The notes beneath the pieces were generated by a model. It did no database searches. It saw nothing but the letters and a program-made list of their open reading frames with translations, and had not been told where the DNA came from. Below, piece after piece: positions 48,146-57,772 of a DNA stretch of 64,000 nt (the stretch's first letter is position 1; each line of letters begins with the position of its first letter). The translations under genes and the position numbers were made by a program. The stretch spans positions 1-64,000 of the forward strand of contig NZ_BMMX01000006.1 in NCBI RefSeq assembly GCF_014646155.1, given 5' to 3'. The DNA comes from Mangrovihabitans endophyticus (lineage in GTDB: Bacteria; Actinomycetota; Actinomycetes; Mycobacteriales; Micromonosporaceae).

Positions 48146-49075
48146 TCAGCCGGCCGGCTGGGCGGCGTCCTCGTCGTCCGGCTCGGCGGACGGGCCGAGG
48201 GTCCGGCCGATCAGGATGATGGCGGTGATCGCGCCCACGAAGAGCACGATGAGCGCGTTGTTCAACCGCGACCCGCTGAGCATCTGCTGCACGGCGAGCT
48301 CAAGCTCGCTGACCCGGCCGGCGAGTTCGAGCACCCGGGATCCGGCGGTGCGCGCCAGGATCTCGGCGATCACCAGCAGCAGGCCCGGTCCCGCGCCGGC
48401 CAGGGCGTACCGGGTCCAGCGCGGGCCCGAGCCGTCCCGGCGCCGATGCAGCACCAGGAACGCGACGGCGCCGGCCGCCAGCCCGCTGAGCAGGCCCTGG
48501 GTGAGCGAGAACCAGTCGGCCGCGCTTGCCCGGGAGGCCGAGGTGTCGCCCGCGCCGAACAACCTCAGCAGCGGGTCCTGGACCACGTTGAGCGCGAAAC
48601 CCACGGCGAACACGGCGATCGCCGCCCAGCAGGTCGCGGTCACCACACGCGACTCCGGGAACCCGGCGATCGCGCCGCCCACCGTGGCGGCGGCGGCGAC
48701 CGTGCCGCCGACCACGGCGTACACCCATCCGTCGGTGTTGATGGTGATGAAGCTGAGCGCGGCCAGCGCGCCGAGCACCAGGCCGGTGCCGGTGGTGACG
48801 GCGAAGCGGACGGTGGGACTGAAGGCGCGGGAGCGGCCGGCGAGGGCCAGCACGGCCAGTGCCACGGCGGCGCCGCCGACCAGGGTGGCGGAGATCGCCC
48901 CGGGCAGCGCGTACGCCGTGGAGGTCACCTCCATCTCGGCGTCCGCGCGGCCGGTGATGGTGGCCCGCGCCGAATAGAGCAGCCCGGCCATCCACAGCAG
49001 TCCGGCCGCGGCGAGCACGATGCCGGGGTAGCGCTGCCGCCGGGCGGAGTCCGGTGTGGCCTGGGCGACGTTCAT
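48146..49075 (-). CDS. Multi-pass membrane protein of unknown function
   Basis: The 309-residue protein has about six to seven hydrophobic segments (first YPGIVLAAAGLLWMAGLLYS, last LIVLFVGAITAIILIGRTL) and a short acidic C-terminus. A coiled-coil-like stretch (RVSELELAVQQML) precedes the last helix. I do not recognise the family. TACCCT is seven bases before the ATG on the minus strand (49083-49088), so the transcript is probably leaderless. It is divergent from pruA. Confidence 0.75.
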   Translation of the reverse strand: MNVAQATPDSARRQRYPGIVLAAAGLLWMAGLLYSARATITGRADAEMEVTSTAYALPGAISATLVGGAAVALAVLALAGRSRAFSPTVRFAVTTGTGLVLGALAALSFITINTDGWVYAVVGGTVAAAATVGGAIAGFPESRVVTATCWAAIAVFAVGFALNVVQDPLLRLFGAGDTSASRASAADWFSLTQGLLSGLAAGAVAFLVLHRRRDGSGPRWTRYALAGAGPGLLLVIAEILARTAGSRVLELAGRVSELELAVQQMLSGSRLNNALIVLFVGAITAIILIGRTLGPSAEPDDEDAAQPAG

Positions 49076-49163
49076 GCGGTTGAGGGTACGCGCGCAGGCC
49101 CTGAACGCTCGTTCGAGGCGTGGGAGGATGAGGGCGAACCCGTCAGAGGAGGAGCCGAGACCG

Positions 49164-50792
49164 ATGGACGCCCAGCTAGCTTTGCCGGTGCCGCAGAACG
49201 AGCCGGTGCGCGGGTACGCGCCGGGCAGCCCCGAGCGAGCCGCCCTGCAGGACCGCCTCGCCGCCATGCGCGGTGACCGAGTCGACCTGACGATGACCAT
49301 CGGGGGCGCCCGGTCGATGGGCGGCGGCCCGGCGATCGAGGTGGTGCAGCCACATCGCCGTCGCGAGGTGCTCGGCGTGCTCGGCAACGCCACCAAGCCG
49401 GATGCCGCGGCGGCGGTGGCGGCGGCCAAGGAGGCGGCACCCGGCTGGCGTGCCTTGCCCTACAGCGAACGGGCGGCGGTGTTCCTGCGCGCCGCCGAGC
49501 TGCTCTCCGGGAGCTGGCGCGACACGCTGAACGCGGCCACCATCCTGGGCCAGTCCAAGTCCTGTTACCAGGCGGAGATCGACGCGGCCTGCGAGCTCAT
49601 CGATTTCCTGCGGTTCAACGCGGCGTACGGCGAGCGGATCCTGGCCGAGCAGCCGAACTCCAGCAAGGGGGTGTGGAACAGGTTCGACCACCGCCCGTTG
49701 GAAGGCTTCGTCTACGCCGTCACGCCGTTCAACTTCACCGCCATCGCCGGGAACCTGCCGGCCGCGCCCGCCCTGATGGGCAACACGGTGATCTGGAAGC
49801 CCTCGCCGACGCAGACGCTCGCGGCGTACTGGACGATGCGGCTGTTCGAGGCCGCCGGGCTGCCGCCGGGAGTGATCAACATGGTCACCGGCGACGGGCT
49901 CGCGGTCTCCGACGTGGTGCTGGCCGATCCGGACCTGGCCGGCATCCACTTCACCGGCTCCACGGCCACCTTCCGGCACCTGTGGCGCGAGGTGGGCGCC
50001 AACATCGAGCGCTACCGGTCCTATCCGCGGCTGGTCGGCGAGACCGGCGGCAAGGACTTCGTGATCGCGCACTCCAGCGCCGACCCGGACGCGCTGCACA
50101 CCGCGCTGGTCCGTGGCGCGTACGAATACCAGGGTCAGAAGTGCAGTGCCGCCTCTCGCGCGTACGTCCCGCGGTCGCTGTGGGACGGTGGGCTGCGGGA
50201 CCGGCTGGCGGCGACGGTGGCGTCCATCCAGTACGGCGACGTCGGCGACCTGTCGGTGTTCGGCGGTGCGGTGATCGACGGGCGCGCGTTCGCCAAGCAC
50301 GCCGGCGCCCTCGACCGGATCAAGAACGGCGATTCCTGCACCGTGCTGGCGGGCGGCACGGCCGACGACAGCGAGGGCTGGTTCGTCGCCGCCACGCTCG
50401 TCGAGTCGACCGACCCGACGCACGAACTGTTCTCCACCGAGTTCTTCGGACCGATCCTGGGTGTGCACGTCTATCCCGACGACGGGTTCGACGACATGAT
50501 CGCGCAGGCCGACGCGGTCTCGCCGTACGCGTTGACCGGCTCGATCTTCGCGACCGATCGTCGTGTCATCGACGCCGCGTCGCACGCGCTGCGCGAGACG
50601 GCGGGCAATTTCTATGTCAACGACAAGCCCACCGGCGCGGTGGTCGGTCAGCAGCCGTTCGGCGGGGCGCGCAACAGCGGCACGAACGACAAGGCCGGGT
50701 CGATTCTGAACCTTCAGCGGTGGGTGTCCCCGCGAACCATCAAGGAGACCTTCGAGCCGCCGGTCGACTGGCGGTATCCCCACATGGGCTGA
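49164..50792 (+). CDS. pruA: 1-pyrroline-5-carboxylate dehydrogenase (L-glutamate gamma-semialdehyde dehydrogenase)
   Basis: The 542-residue aldehyde dehydrogenase oxidises glutamate semialdehyde to glutamate in proline breakdown. It has FTGSTATFRHLWREVG, the GETGGKDF glutamate motif and the catalytic cysteine in YQGQKCSAASRAY, all typical of the group 1 P5C dehydrogenases. A GAGGAGG stretch lies before the ATG of MDAQLALPVPQ. Proline dehydrogenase is not in the window. Confidence 0.94.
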   Translation: MDAQLALPVPQNEPVRGYAPGSPERAALQDRLAAMRGDRVDLTMTIGGARSMGGGPAIEVVQPHRRREVLGVLGNATKPDAAAAVAAAKEAAPGWRALPYSERAAVFLRAAELLSGSWRDTLNAATILGQSKSCYQAEIDAACELIDFLRFNAAYGERILAEQPNSSKGVWNRFDHRPLEGFVYAVTPFNFTAIAGNLPAAPALMGNTVIWKPSPTQTLAAYWTMRLFEAAGLPPGVINMVTGDGLAVSDVVLADPDLAGIHFTGSTATFRHLWREVGANIERYRSYPRLVGETGGKDFVIAHSSADPDALHTALVRGAYEYQGQKCSAASRAYVPRSLWDGGLRDRLAATVASIQYGDVGDLSVFGGAVIDGRAFAKHAGALDRIKNGDSCTVLAGGTADDSEGWFVAATLVESTDPTHELFSTEFFGPILGVHVYPDDGFDDMIAQADAVSPYALTGSIFATDRRVIDAASHALRETAGNFYVNDKPTGAVVGQQPFGGARNSGTNDKAGSILNLQRWVSPRTIKETFEPPVDWRYPHMG

Positions 50793-50820
50793 ACGTCCGC
50801 TTCTGCGAAGTTTGGATTTT

Positions 50821-50854
50821 TGTGCGGGTCCGGGGCGTCATCCCGGACCCCACA
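50821..50854 (+). terminator. Intrinsic terminator after pruA
   Basis: The stem GGGTCCGGG/CCCGGACCC (50826-50850, seven-base loop) is extended by TGTG/CACA and followed by TTT. The rest of the gap to 51082 has the inverted repeat listed next and no gene. Confidence 0.75.
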
Positions 50855-50986
50855 TTTGCCCCTCGGCGTGCCCGTTTTCGGATGCTTGATCACCGGCATC
50901 GCCGTCTGGGCGATTCGATGATCCATCTTACCCGCCGAAGCCGTCGCTCGCGGAGGGAAAACGCGAGCTCGTCATACTCGTGGTCG

Positions 50987-51007
50987 GACTGTCTGTGCGG
51001 GACAGTC
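50987..51007. promoter_or_regulatory. Inverted repeat GACTGTC-N7-GACAGTC before padR-like gene
   Basis: Perfect 7-bp arms separated by seven bases lie about 75 bases upstream of the PadR-family gene. PadR proteins commonly bind such two-turn palindromes and regulate their own genes. Confidence 0.45.
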
Positions 51008-51082
51008 GCATGTGGAGACGCAAATTGGACGGATCGGGCGAAATGCTGGACGCCGAAGCCACAAAGTGGCAGCTTAGAAGGC

Positions 51083-51598
51083 ATGCCCGACTCTCAAATC
51101 AATCCCACGGCTGCCGCGCTGCTCGGCCTGCTCCACGAAGGGCCGATGACCGGCGGACAGCTCATGGCGGCTGCCGAACGCCGCCTCGGGCCTTACTGGT
51201 CGATGACGCGGAGCCAGGTCTACCGCGAACTTCCCGTTCTCGCCGAGATGGGTTACGTCCGGCTCGGCAAGCCCGGTCCACGGTCCAGTCAGCCCTATGC
51301 CATCACCGCCGCCGGCAAGCGTGCCTTCAGCCGGTGGCTTGCCGAGGCACCCGGCCGCGATTCCTTGCGCAACCCGATCGCGCTCCGCGTCGCCTTTGGT
51401 GAGCAGCATTCCGGTAATCAATTGAAGTCCCTTTACACCGGCGCCAACGAATATCATTCCGAGGCGCTGTCCATGGCACGGGAACAGGCCAAGGAGGCCA
51501 AGAAGGCGGGCGACGCTTACGGCGCCGCCGCGCTGGAGTTCGCGGTCGCGTACCACAAGGCGGCCCTGAACTGGCTGAAGGCCGCCCCGGCGGAATAG
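51083..51598 (+). CDS. PadR family transcriptional regulator
   Basis: The 171-residue protein has the PadR winged helix (LLGLLHEGPMTGGQLM, RSQVYRELPVLAEMGYVRLG, YAITAAGKRAFSRWL) and a C-terminal helical dimerisation region. The effector is unknown. It lies between pruA and prfB. The ATG is preceded by TTAGAAGG, which could be either a -10 or a close ribosome binding site. Confidence 0.88.
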   Translation: MPDSQINPTAAALLGLLHEGPMTGGQLMAAAERRLGPYWSMTRSQVYRELPVLAEMGYVRLGKPGPRSSQPYAITAAGKRAFSRWLAEAPGRDSLRNPIALRVAFGEQHSGNQLKSLYTGANEYHSEALSMAREQAKEAKKAGDAYGAAALEFAVAYHKAALNWLKAAPAE

Positions 51599-51649
51599 CG
51601 GCAGGCCGCCCGGCCGGGCGACCGGCCGGGCGGCGTAGTCTTGATTGTC

Positions 51650-52762
51650 GTGACCGCTGCCGACTTCCCTGAGCGACTCAAGGCCCTCGACGCCACCCTG
51701 CGCAATATCGAGAACGTCCTCGACGTCGCCAAGCTGCGCCGTGACCGCGCCGAGCTCGAGGAGCAGGCATCTGCCCCGGATCTCTGGGACGACCAGGCGC
51801 GCGCCCAGGAGGTCAATTCGCGGCTCTCCTACGTCTCCGGCGAAATCAACCGGTTGGAGAGTCTGCGCAGTCGGCTGGACGACGCGGCGCTGTTGCTGGA
51901 GCTGGCCCAGGCCGAGGAGGACAGCGACTCGCTGGCCGAGGTCGGTGACGAGATCACCGTGCTGACCAAGTCCATCGACGAGATGGAGGTCCGCACGCTG
52001 CTCTCCGGCGAGTACGACACCCGTGAGGCGCTGGTCGCCATCCGGGCCGGCGCGGGCGGCGTGGACGCCGCGGACTTCGCCGAGATGCTGATGCGGATGT
52101 ACCTGCGGTGGGCCGAGCGGCACGGCTATCCCACGGAGGTCTACGACACCTCGTACGCGGAAGAGGCCGGGCTCAAGTCGGCGACGTTCGCCGTCAAGGT
52201 GCCGTACGCGTTCGGCACGCTCAGCGTCGAGTCCGGCACACACCGGCTGGTGCGGATCAGTCCGTTCGACAACCAGGGCCGACGGCAGACCAGCTTCGCC
52301 GGCGTCGAGGTGATGCCGGTGGTGGAGCAGACCGACCACATCGACATTCCGGAGAACGAGGTCCGGGTCGACGTCTACCGTTCGTCGGGTCCTGGTGGAC
52401 AGAGCGTGAACACGACGGACTCCGCCGTGCGCCTCACGCACATTCCCACCGGCATCGTCGTCACGTGTCAGAACGAGAAGTCGCAGTTGCAGAACAAGGC
52501 CTCCGCCATGCGGGTGCTGCAGGCCCGGCTGCTGGAGCGCAAGCGTCAGGAGGAGGAGGCGAAACTCGCCGGCCTGAAGCAGGACACCACCGGCTCCTGG
52601 GGTGATCAAATGCGCTCCTACGTGCTGCATCCCTATCAGATGGTCAAGGATCTGCGGACCGAGTTCGAGACCGGGAACCCGTCCGCGGTGTTCGACGGCG
52701 ACCTCGACGGATTCATCGAGGCCGGCATCCGCTGGCGCAAGCAGATGCAGACCGGCAACTGA
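51650..52762 (+). CDS. prfB: Peptide chain release factor 2
   Basis: The 370-residue release factor recognises UAA and UGA. It has the GGQ hydrolysis motif at 249-251 ([17 protein letters not shown]) and an N-terminal helical domain. The frame is uninterrupted, so the programmed +1 frameshift of many bacterial prfB genes is absent. The GTG start is eight bases after a TAGTCT -10 element (51636-51641). Confidence 0.96.
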   Translation: MTAADFPERLKALDATLRNIENVLDVAKLRRDRAELEEQASAPDLWDDQARAQEVNSRLSYVSGEINRLESLRSRLDDAALLLELAQAEEDSDSLAEVGDEITVLTKSIDEMEVRTLLSGEYDTREALVAIRAGAGGVDAADFAEMLMRMYLRWAERHGYPTEVYDTSYAEEAGLKSATFAVKVPYAFGTLSVESGTHRLVRISPFDNQGRRQTSFAGVEVMPVVEQTDHIDIPENEVRVDVYRSSGPGGQSVNTTDSAVRLTHIPTGIVVTCQNEKSQLQNKASAMRVLQARLLERKRQEEEAKLAGLKQDTTGSWGDQMRSYVLHPYQMVKDLRTEFETGNPSAVFDGDLDGFIEAGIRWRKQMQTGN

Positions 52763-52862
52763 CCGCCGGCCGGGGCGTGACGCCCGAGGTCGGACGCCCG
52801 CGTGCAGATGATGGAGACCGCCGGACTTGGCGATTTCGTCACACCGCGTAGACTCCTCTCCC

Positions 52863-53543
52863 GTGATTCAGCTCGAGAGCGTGACGAAGACGTACCCCAA
52901 GGCGTCCCGGCCGTCGTTGGACAATGTCAGCGTCGGTATCGAGAAGGGTGAGTTCGTCTTCTTCATCGGCCCCTCCGGTTCCGGCAAGTCGACGATCATC
53001 AAGCTTCTGCTGCATGAGGTTGCCCCGAGCACGGGCAAGGTCGTGGTGAACGCCAAGGACGTGACGTCCCTGCGGTCCTGGAAGATCCCGCACTTCCGCC
53101 GGTCGATCGGCTGTGTGTTCCAGGACTTCCGGCTGCTGCCGAACCGGACGGCGTACGAGAACGTCGCCTTCGCGCTCGAGGTGATCGGGAAGACGAAGGC
53201 GGTCGCCCGTCGCGTCGTTCCCGAGGTGCTCGAACTCGTCGGCCTCGGCGGCAAGGAGCACCGTTATCCGCACGAGCTCTCCGGTGGTGAGCAGCAGCGG
53301 GTGGCGGTGGCGCGGGCCTTCGTCAACCGGCCGCTGATCCTGCTGGCGGACGAGCCCACCGGAAACCTCGACCCCGACACCTCCGTCGAGATCATGCGGC
53401 TGCTGGACCGGATCAACCGGACCGGCACGACGGTCGTCATGGTCACCCACGACTCCAACATCGTTAACCAGATGCGCCGCAGGGTCATCGAGATCGAGAG
53501 CGGCCGGATCGTTCGCGACCAGGCCCGTGGCGTGTACGGCTGA
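52863..53543 (+). CDS. ftsE: Cell division ATP-binding protein FtsE
   Basis: The 226-residue ABC ATPase has Walker [11 protein letters not shown], signature [12 protein letters not shown], Walker [12 protein letters not shown] and switch HDSN. With FtsX it drives peptidoglycan hydrolase activation at the septum. I start at GTG-ATT-CAG ([11 protein letters not shown]), where the family begins, eight bases after TAGACT (52849-52854); an upstream extension to 52827 crosses that promoter. Confidence 0.95.
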   Translation: MIQLESVTKTYPKASRPSLDNVSVGIEKGEFVFFIGPSGSGKSTIIKLLLHEVAPSTGKVVVNAKDVTSLRSWKIPHFRRSIGCVFQDFRLLPNRTAYENVAFALEVIGKTKAVARRVVPEVLELVGLGGKEHRYPHELSGGEQQRVAVARAFVNRPLILLADEPTGNLDPDTSVEIMRLLDRINRTGTTVVMVTHDSNIVNQMRRRVIEIESGRIVRDQARGVYG

Positions 53544-53634
53544 TGCCCCACCCCGTCGTGTCCATAACCGTGAGTAAAGCCTTCATCCCCGTGCGTAGAG
53601 CAGCCGGACGCGAGGTCCCGGAAGGAACCCCCCG

Positions 53635-54510
53635 ATGCGCGTGAAGTACGTCTTCAACGAGGTCCTGGTCGGACTGTGGCGAAACGTCACGATGACCGTC
53701 GCCATGATCATCACGATGTCGGTCTCGTTGACCATGCTCGGCGCCAGCGCCCTGCTATACATGCAGGTCAACCAGATGAAGGACTACTACTACGGCGAGA
53801 TTCAGGTCTCCATCTTCCTGCGTGAGGACGTCACCGACGCCCAGCGCACGGCCATCAACCAGGCGATCGACTCGAACCCGCTGGTGCTGAACAAGACCTA
53901 CGAGACGCGGGAGCAGGCGTACCAGAAGTTCCTGGTGCTGTGGCGCGACTCGCCCGACTTCATCAAGTCGGTCGGCCCGGACAGCCTGCCCGAGTCGTTC
54001 CGGGTCAAGCTGAAGGATCCGGAGAAGTACAAACAGTTCGCCGATCAGATGCAGGGCATGGCCGGCATCCAGGACATCGTCGATCAACGCGAACTGCTCA
54101 ACAAGGTCTTCGACATATTCAATTCGATCCAGGTCATGGCGTTGGTGGTGGCCGGTGTCATGGCGCTCGCCGCGTTGCTTCTGGTCGGCAACACCATCCA
54201 AGTCGCGGCGTACAGCAAACGCCGAGAAGTGGCGGTGATGAAACTGGTCGGTGCCTCCAACTGGTTCATCCAGTCGCCGTTCGTCCTGGAGGCGGTGGTG
54301 GCCGGCCTGGTTGGCTCCGTCCTCGGCTTCGTGGCGCTGTTCGTGGGCAAGGTGGTGCTGCTCGACGGCCGCCTCCAGGCGCTCACCAACGTCTTGACGC
54401 CCATCCCCAACGGCAACGTGTGGCTGATGCTGCCGCTGCTGGCCGGGGTCGGCGCGGTCGTCAGTGCCGTCACCGCCTGGGTGACCCTCCGGTTCTACCT
54501 GCGGGTCTAG
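53635..54510 (+). CDS. ftsX: Cell division protein FtsX
   Basis: The 291-residue membrane protein has TM1 (about 20-45), a large extracellular loop (45-165) that in this family binds the hydrolase partner, and three further TM helices (MALVVAGVMALAALLLVGNTI, then two more). The cytoplasmic motif AAYSKRREVAVMKLVGAS is the FtsX signature. It follows ftsE after 91 bases and has GGAAGGAA upstream. Confidence 0.95.
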   Translation: MRVKYVFNEVLVGLWRNVTMTVAMIITMSVSLTMLGASALLYMQVNQMKDYYYGEIQVSIFLREDVTDAQRTAINQAIDSNPLVLNKTYETREQAYQKFLVLWRDSPDFIKSVGPDSLPESFRVKLKDPEKYKQFADQMQGMAGIQDIVDQRELLNKVFDIFNSIQVMALVVAGVMALAALLLVGNTIQVAAYSKRREVAVMKLVGASNWFIQSPFVLEAVVAGLVGSVLGFVALFVGKVVLLDGRLQALTNVLTPIPNGNVWLMLPLLAGVGAVVSAVTAWVTLRFYLRV

Positions 54511-54527
54511 TTTCGTCGTCGACGCAT

Positions 54528-54554
54528 CCGAGGGCCGCCACGCGCGGCCCTCGG
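54528..54554 (+). terminator. Terminator hairpin after ftsX
   Basis: An 11-bp perfect stem CCGAGGGCCGC with a five-base loop begins 17 bases after the ftsX stop. Confidence 0.7.
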
Positions 54555-54595
54555 GCGTTTGAAGTGATTTGCCCAATAGCTCCGGATAGTCGTTG

Positions 54596-54601
54596 TACCG
54601 T
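54596..54601 (+). promoter_or_regulatory. -10 element TACCGT, leaderless promoter
   Basis: TACCGT is followed by six bases (GCCCGG) and the GTG at 54608; this decides the start over an in-frame TTG at 54593. Confidence 0.55.
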
Positions 54602-54607
54602 GCCCGG

Positions 54608-55849
54608 GTGGGTTCTTACCGACGACATCGCCGGATATCTGCGCTGGTGACCGTGCTGAGCGTGGCAGGCGTCACGCTCATCGGATCGCCGCCTGCCGTG
54701 GCCGACCAGCGCGACGCCGCGAAGGCGGCACGCCGCGCCGCCGAGCGCGCCGAAGCGGTCCTGGAGAACGCCACCGCCACCGCCCGCATCGCGGCGCGCC
54801 GGCTGGAAGCGGCCACCGCCGCCATCCCGGCGACCCAGAAGAAGATCGCCGTGGCGCGCGGCGCGGTCGCCGCCGCCCGCGCCGAGGCCAACAGCGCCCA
54901 GCGGAAGGCCGACCGCACCCGAATCTCGTACGTCCATGTCGCGCACCGCTTCGAGGCGGCGCAGAAGCGGGTCGACGTCGCGCGGGACCGCGTCGGTGAG
55001 ATCGCCTCGGCGAGCTACATGGGCGCCAACTTCGCCGCCCTCAACGTCCTCGTCGCGGCCACCGGCCCGCAAGATGCCCTGGCCCGGCTCGACCTCATCG
55101 GCCAGGTCATGCAGAAGGGCCAGGACGGCCTCGACCGGATGGCGCAGGCCCGCCGCGAGGTGCGTATCGCCCAGGACAAGGTCGGCCTCGCCAAGCGCGC
55201 CGCCGAAAAGGCCGAGCGCCGCGCCGCCGACAAGCTGCTCAAGGCCAAGATCGCTCGGGCGGCGGCCGTCCGGGCGCAGATGCAGGCGGTCAAGCTCGCC
55301 AAGATCCGTCGTTCCGCGCTCGCCCTCGCCGAGTCCCAGCGTTCCGCCGTGCTCGCCCGGTACCGCCAGGCCAAGGGCAACGAACAGCGCATTCGCGCGG
55401 CCCTCGCGGGCGGTGACGGAGTGTCCGGCACGCTGCGCGGGGCGGGTCTGCTGATGCCGGTGCACGGCTGGAAGACCAGCAACTTCGGCAACCGCTACGA
55501 CCCGTACTACCGGGTCTGGCAACTGCATGCCGGCACCGACTTCGCCGCGCCCGGCGGCGCTCCGATCCGGGCCGCCGCCGACGGCAAGGTGGTCCAGGCC
55601 GGGTGGAACGGCGGGTACGGCAACTACACCTGCATCAGCCACGGCACGTACCACGGGCAGAGCTTCTCCACCTGCTACGGCCACCAGTCGAAGATCTCCG
55701 TTTACGTCGGCCAGCGCGTACGCCGCGGGCAGGTGATCGGACGGGTCGGCAGCACCGGCGCCTCCACCGGATACCACCTGCACTTCGAGACCAGATTCAG
55801 CGGCGTGCCGCGCAATCCGCTCAACTATCTGCCGTCCTGTCTGTGCTGA
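54608..55849 (+). CDS. EnvC-like M23 peptidase with coiled coil
   Basis: The 413-residue secreted protein has a signal peptide (ISALVTVLSVAGVTLIGSPP, then AVA-DQ cleavage), a long Ala/Arg/Lys-rich coiled coil (about 35-275) and a C-terminal LytM/M23 domain. The zinc/catalytic residues H307 and D311 (LHAGTD) and H390, H392 (HLHFE) are all present, so it should be an active endopeptidase rather than a LytM pseudoenzyme. Placement after ftsEX suggests that it is the hydrolase controlled by FtsX, as EnvC or RipC are elsewhere. Four cysteines in the catalytic domain may form disulfides. Confidence 0.88.
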   Translation: MGSYRRHRRISALVTVLSVAGVTLIGSPPAVADQRDAAKAARRAAERAEAVLENATATARIAARRLEAATAAIPATQKKIAVARGAVAAARAEANSAQRKADRTRISYVHVAHRFEAAQKRVDVARDRVGEIASASYMGANFAALNVLVAATGPQDALARLDLIGQVMQKGQDGLDRMAQARREVRIAQDKVGLAKRAAEKAERRAADKLLKAKIARAAAVRAQMQAVKLAKIRRSALALAESQRSAVLARYRQAKGNEQRIRAALAGGDGVSGTLRGAGLLMPVHGWKTSNFGNRYDPYYRVWQLHAGTDFAAPGGAPIRAAADGKVVQAGWNGGYGNYTCISHGTYHGQSFSTCYGHQSKISVYVGQRVRRGQVIGRVGSTGASTGYHLHFETRFSGVPRNPLNYLPSCLC

Positions 55850-55952
55850 CGGGCGAGTACGCTGGACGGGTCCGGTCGCCAGCGGCCGGGCCCTTTTCAT
55901 GTCCGCGTCTTCATGCCCGGGTTGAGCGGGCGTATCGAGGGGAGTTGTCGGC

Positions 55953-56429
55953 ATGCCGCGCGAACAGGGGCGAAAGGTCGTGGCCTCGAACCGCAAGGCA
56001 CGCCACGACTACGCCATCCTCGACACGTACGAGGCAGGCATGGCGCTGACCGGCACCGAGGTCAAGTCGTTGCGGGCCGGCCGCGCCTCGCTTGTCGACG
56101 CGTTCGGCCACGAGAGCAACGGCGAGATCTTCCTGCACGGCATGCACATCCCCGAGTACACCCAGGGCACCTGGACCAACCACGAGCCGCGCCGGGTGCG
56201 CAAGCTGCTGCTGCACCGCGAGGAGATCCAGAAGATGATGGGCCGGCTGCGGGACACCGGCGTCACCCTGGTACCGCTGTCGGTCTACTTCCACAACGGG
56301 TACGCCAAGGTCGAGCTGGGCCTGGCCAAGGGCAAGAAGAGCTACGACAAGCGGCAGGATCTGGCCGCCCGGGACGCGCAGCGGGAGATCAGCCGGGCGC
56401 TGGGCCGGCGCAACAAGGGCATGGACTGA
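55953..56429 (+). CDS. smpB: SsrA-binding protein SmpB
   Basis: The 158-residue protein binds tmRNA and delivers it to stalled ribosomes. [21 protein letters not shown] and [18 protein letters not shown] are family signatures, and the basic C-terminal tail (GRRNKGMD) enters the mRNA channel. Its RNA partner ssrA begins 90 bases downstream. Confidence 0.97.
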   Translation: MPREQGRKVVASNRKARHDYAILDTYEAGMALTGTEVKSLRAGRASLVDAFGHESNGEIFLHGMHIPEYTQGTWTNHEPRRVRKLLLHREEIQKMMGRLRDTGVTLVPLSVYFHNGYAKVELGLAKGKKSYDKRQDLAARDAQREISRALGRRNKGMD

Positions 56430-56519
56430 CCCGCCGGCGGGGCACGGCGATACCGGGATGAGGGTCGCGTGCTGGCAGGTTATTCTTGGTGCGGTGCGCC
56501 GCTGTGGCGCCACCGTCGA

Positions 56520-56895
56520 GGGGGTGACTGGTTTCGACTTTGTCAGTGGAGACAGGGGAAGCGAGCCGAGGAAGCCGACGTCGTCTCGTGAATCGGTCGT
56601 CGGAAAACAATAAGCGCCAAGCACGATAGCGCTGACTCTTACGCTCTCGCCGCCTGAGGCGAGTAGCGGAGTCTGTCGGTCTGGGAGCGCCTCCGACCCA
56701 GCCACCGGCATCAGCTAGGAGGCTGGCCAATCGGTCCCGGTCGCGGGGACCGTGCGGCGAGATCAATCAGCGACTGGGCCCGTCACACCAACTTGCTCAC
56801 GTGATCGGTGGGGCCGAGTAGAGGCATAGTGAGCTGCGCTCGGAGAAGCCCTGACAAAGCGACGAAGGACCCGGGTTCGATTCCCGGCACCTCCA
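56520..56895 (+). ncRNA. ssrA: Transfer-messenger RNA (tmRNA)
   Basis: The 5' end GGGGGTGACTGGTTTCGACT and the 3' end CCCGGGTTCGATTCCCGGC then CACCTCCA form the tRNA-like half: a 7-bp acceptor stem with one G-U pair and a standard T arm. The tag reading frame runs from GCC at 56616 to TGA at 56655-56657 and encodes AKHDSADSYALAA, ending in the ALAA degron. The CCA end is not encoded. The gene lies directly after smpB. Confidence 0.97.
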
Positions 56896-56945
56896 CGAGA
56901 GGCAGGGGCCGTGTGTCCGCGGAAAGCGCGGACCGCGGCCTCTCG
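56896..56945 (+). terminator. Long hairpin directly after ssrA
   Basis: Three paired blocks (CGAGAG/CTCTCG, GGCCG/CGGCC, GTCCGCG/CGCGGAC) with small bulges form a strong stem with a GAAA-type loop, starting at the base after the tmRNA discriminator. It is the likely ssrA terminator. The following stretch to 57040 has another small hairpin (56957-56975) and no gene. Confidence 0.7.
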
Positions 56946-57042
56946 TCATGTCTGCTCCGGGGCCGAGCCCCGGACACCCCACGGTGCGATGTTTCCGGTT
57001 GGGCGGCCGGGTTCAAGTAGGCGGTCGTTGCCTCCACGGTTG

Positions 57043-57081
57043 GCGGCCCCCTGTTCGCGGAATGCGCGAACAGGGGGCCGC
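57043..57081. terminator. Perfect 17-bp hairpin before the VOC gene stop
   Basis: GCGGCCCCCTGTTCGCG pairs completely with 57065-57081 around the loop GAATG. It lies 20 bases beyond the stop of the minus-strand VOC gene and can serve as terminator for that gene and for read-through from ssrA. Confidence 0.75.
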
Positions 57082-57101
57082 TCCGGCCCGGCGAGCGCCG
57101 T

Positions 57102-57476
57102 CTACAGGTAGGGGCGGGTGATCAGTTCGATGGCGTGACCCGACGGGTCCTTGAAATAGACACCGCGGCCGCCGTGCTCGTGGTTGATCTCGCCCGGCCG
57201 GCGCATGTGCGGGTCCGCCCAATGCTCGACATGCTGCTCGCAGAGCCGCCGGTAGGCCCGGTCGAACAGGTCATCGTCGATCAGGAAGGCGTAGTGCTGC
57301 ATCTGGATCTCCACCGGCGGCTCGGCGAACTGCAACAGCACGCCGTCGGTGAGCTGGATGTTGGTGAAGATTCCCCAGGACGGCGCTTGCGGGAGCTCCA
57401 GCAGTTCGCGGAAGAACCGCGCGGACTCGGCGCGATCCTTGGCGGCGATGATGGTGTGGTTGAAGCTGACGGACAT
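57102..57476 (-). CDS. VOC (glyoxalase/dioxygenase fold) family protein
   Basis: The 124-residue protein is a single vicinal-oxygen-chelate domain: SFNHTIIAAKDRAESARFF at the start and GRGVYFKDPSGHAIELITRP at the end, with candidate metal ligands H7, Q/H in the centre and E near the C-terminus. The substrate is unknown. The ATG at 57476 begins the domain; the open reading upstream is not conserved. Confidence 0.88.
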   Translation of the reverse strand: MSVSFNHTIIAAKDRAESARFFRELLELPQAPSWGIFTNIQLTDGVLLQFAEPPVEIQMQHYAFLIDDDLFDRAYRRLCEQHVEHWADPHMRRPGEINHEHGGRGVYFKDPSGHAIELITRPYL

Positions 57477-57772
57477 GACGTGACCTCTCGGTGCTCGACG
57501 CTGGAGTGGGCATGACGACGCACCAGCGTCGGGAGGTCCACGGGCCGAGCGGTCGAGGCGCCATCCTGGCGCTCGCCCCGCGGTCAGTCGTCCACCGGCA
57601 ACGCAATCCGTGTGTGGCGCAGGGCCGGTCCGGTGTTCACGTCCGCCGACTCTACGCCCCTTGTCGACGCGACAGGACGGGACGGGACGGGACGAGGTGA
57701 GTTTGTCCGGCCGTACGAGAATGGCGCGCAACCGCAGATGCGCCATGACCGCCGGAGGGGAGCGCGAGAGCC
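57477..57772. other. Intergenic region with (GGACG)4 repeat
   Basis: About 296 bases between the divergent VOC and methyltransferase genes contain no supported gene. Four perfect GGACG pentamers are at 57675-57694. No clear promoter motif was found. Confidence 0.5.

Noticed and set aside
51650..52762. Programmed +1 frameshift in prfB
   Set aside because: The reading frame from the start to the GGQ motif is continuous, with no internal stop near codon 25.
56896..57045. Sequence GGGTTCAAG followed later by CCTCCACGG (57009-57039), resembling the tmRNA 3' end, as an attachment-site remnant of an island in ssrA
   Set aside because: The similarity is limited to two short blocks, the middle does not align, and no integrase gene is in the window.
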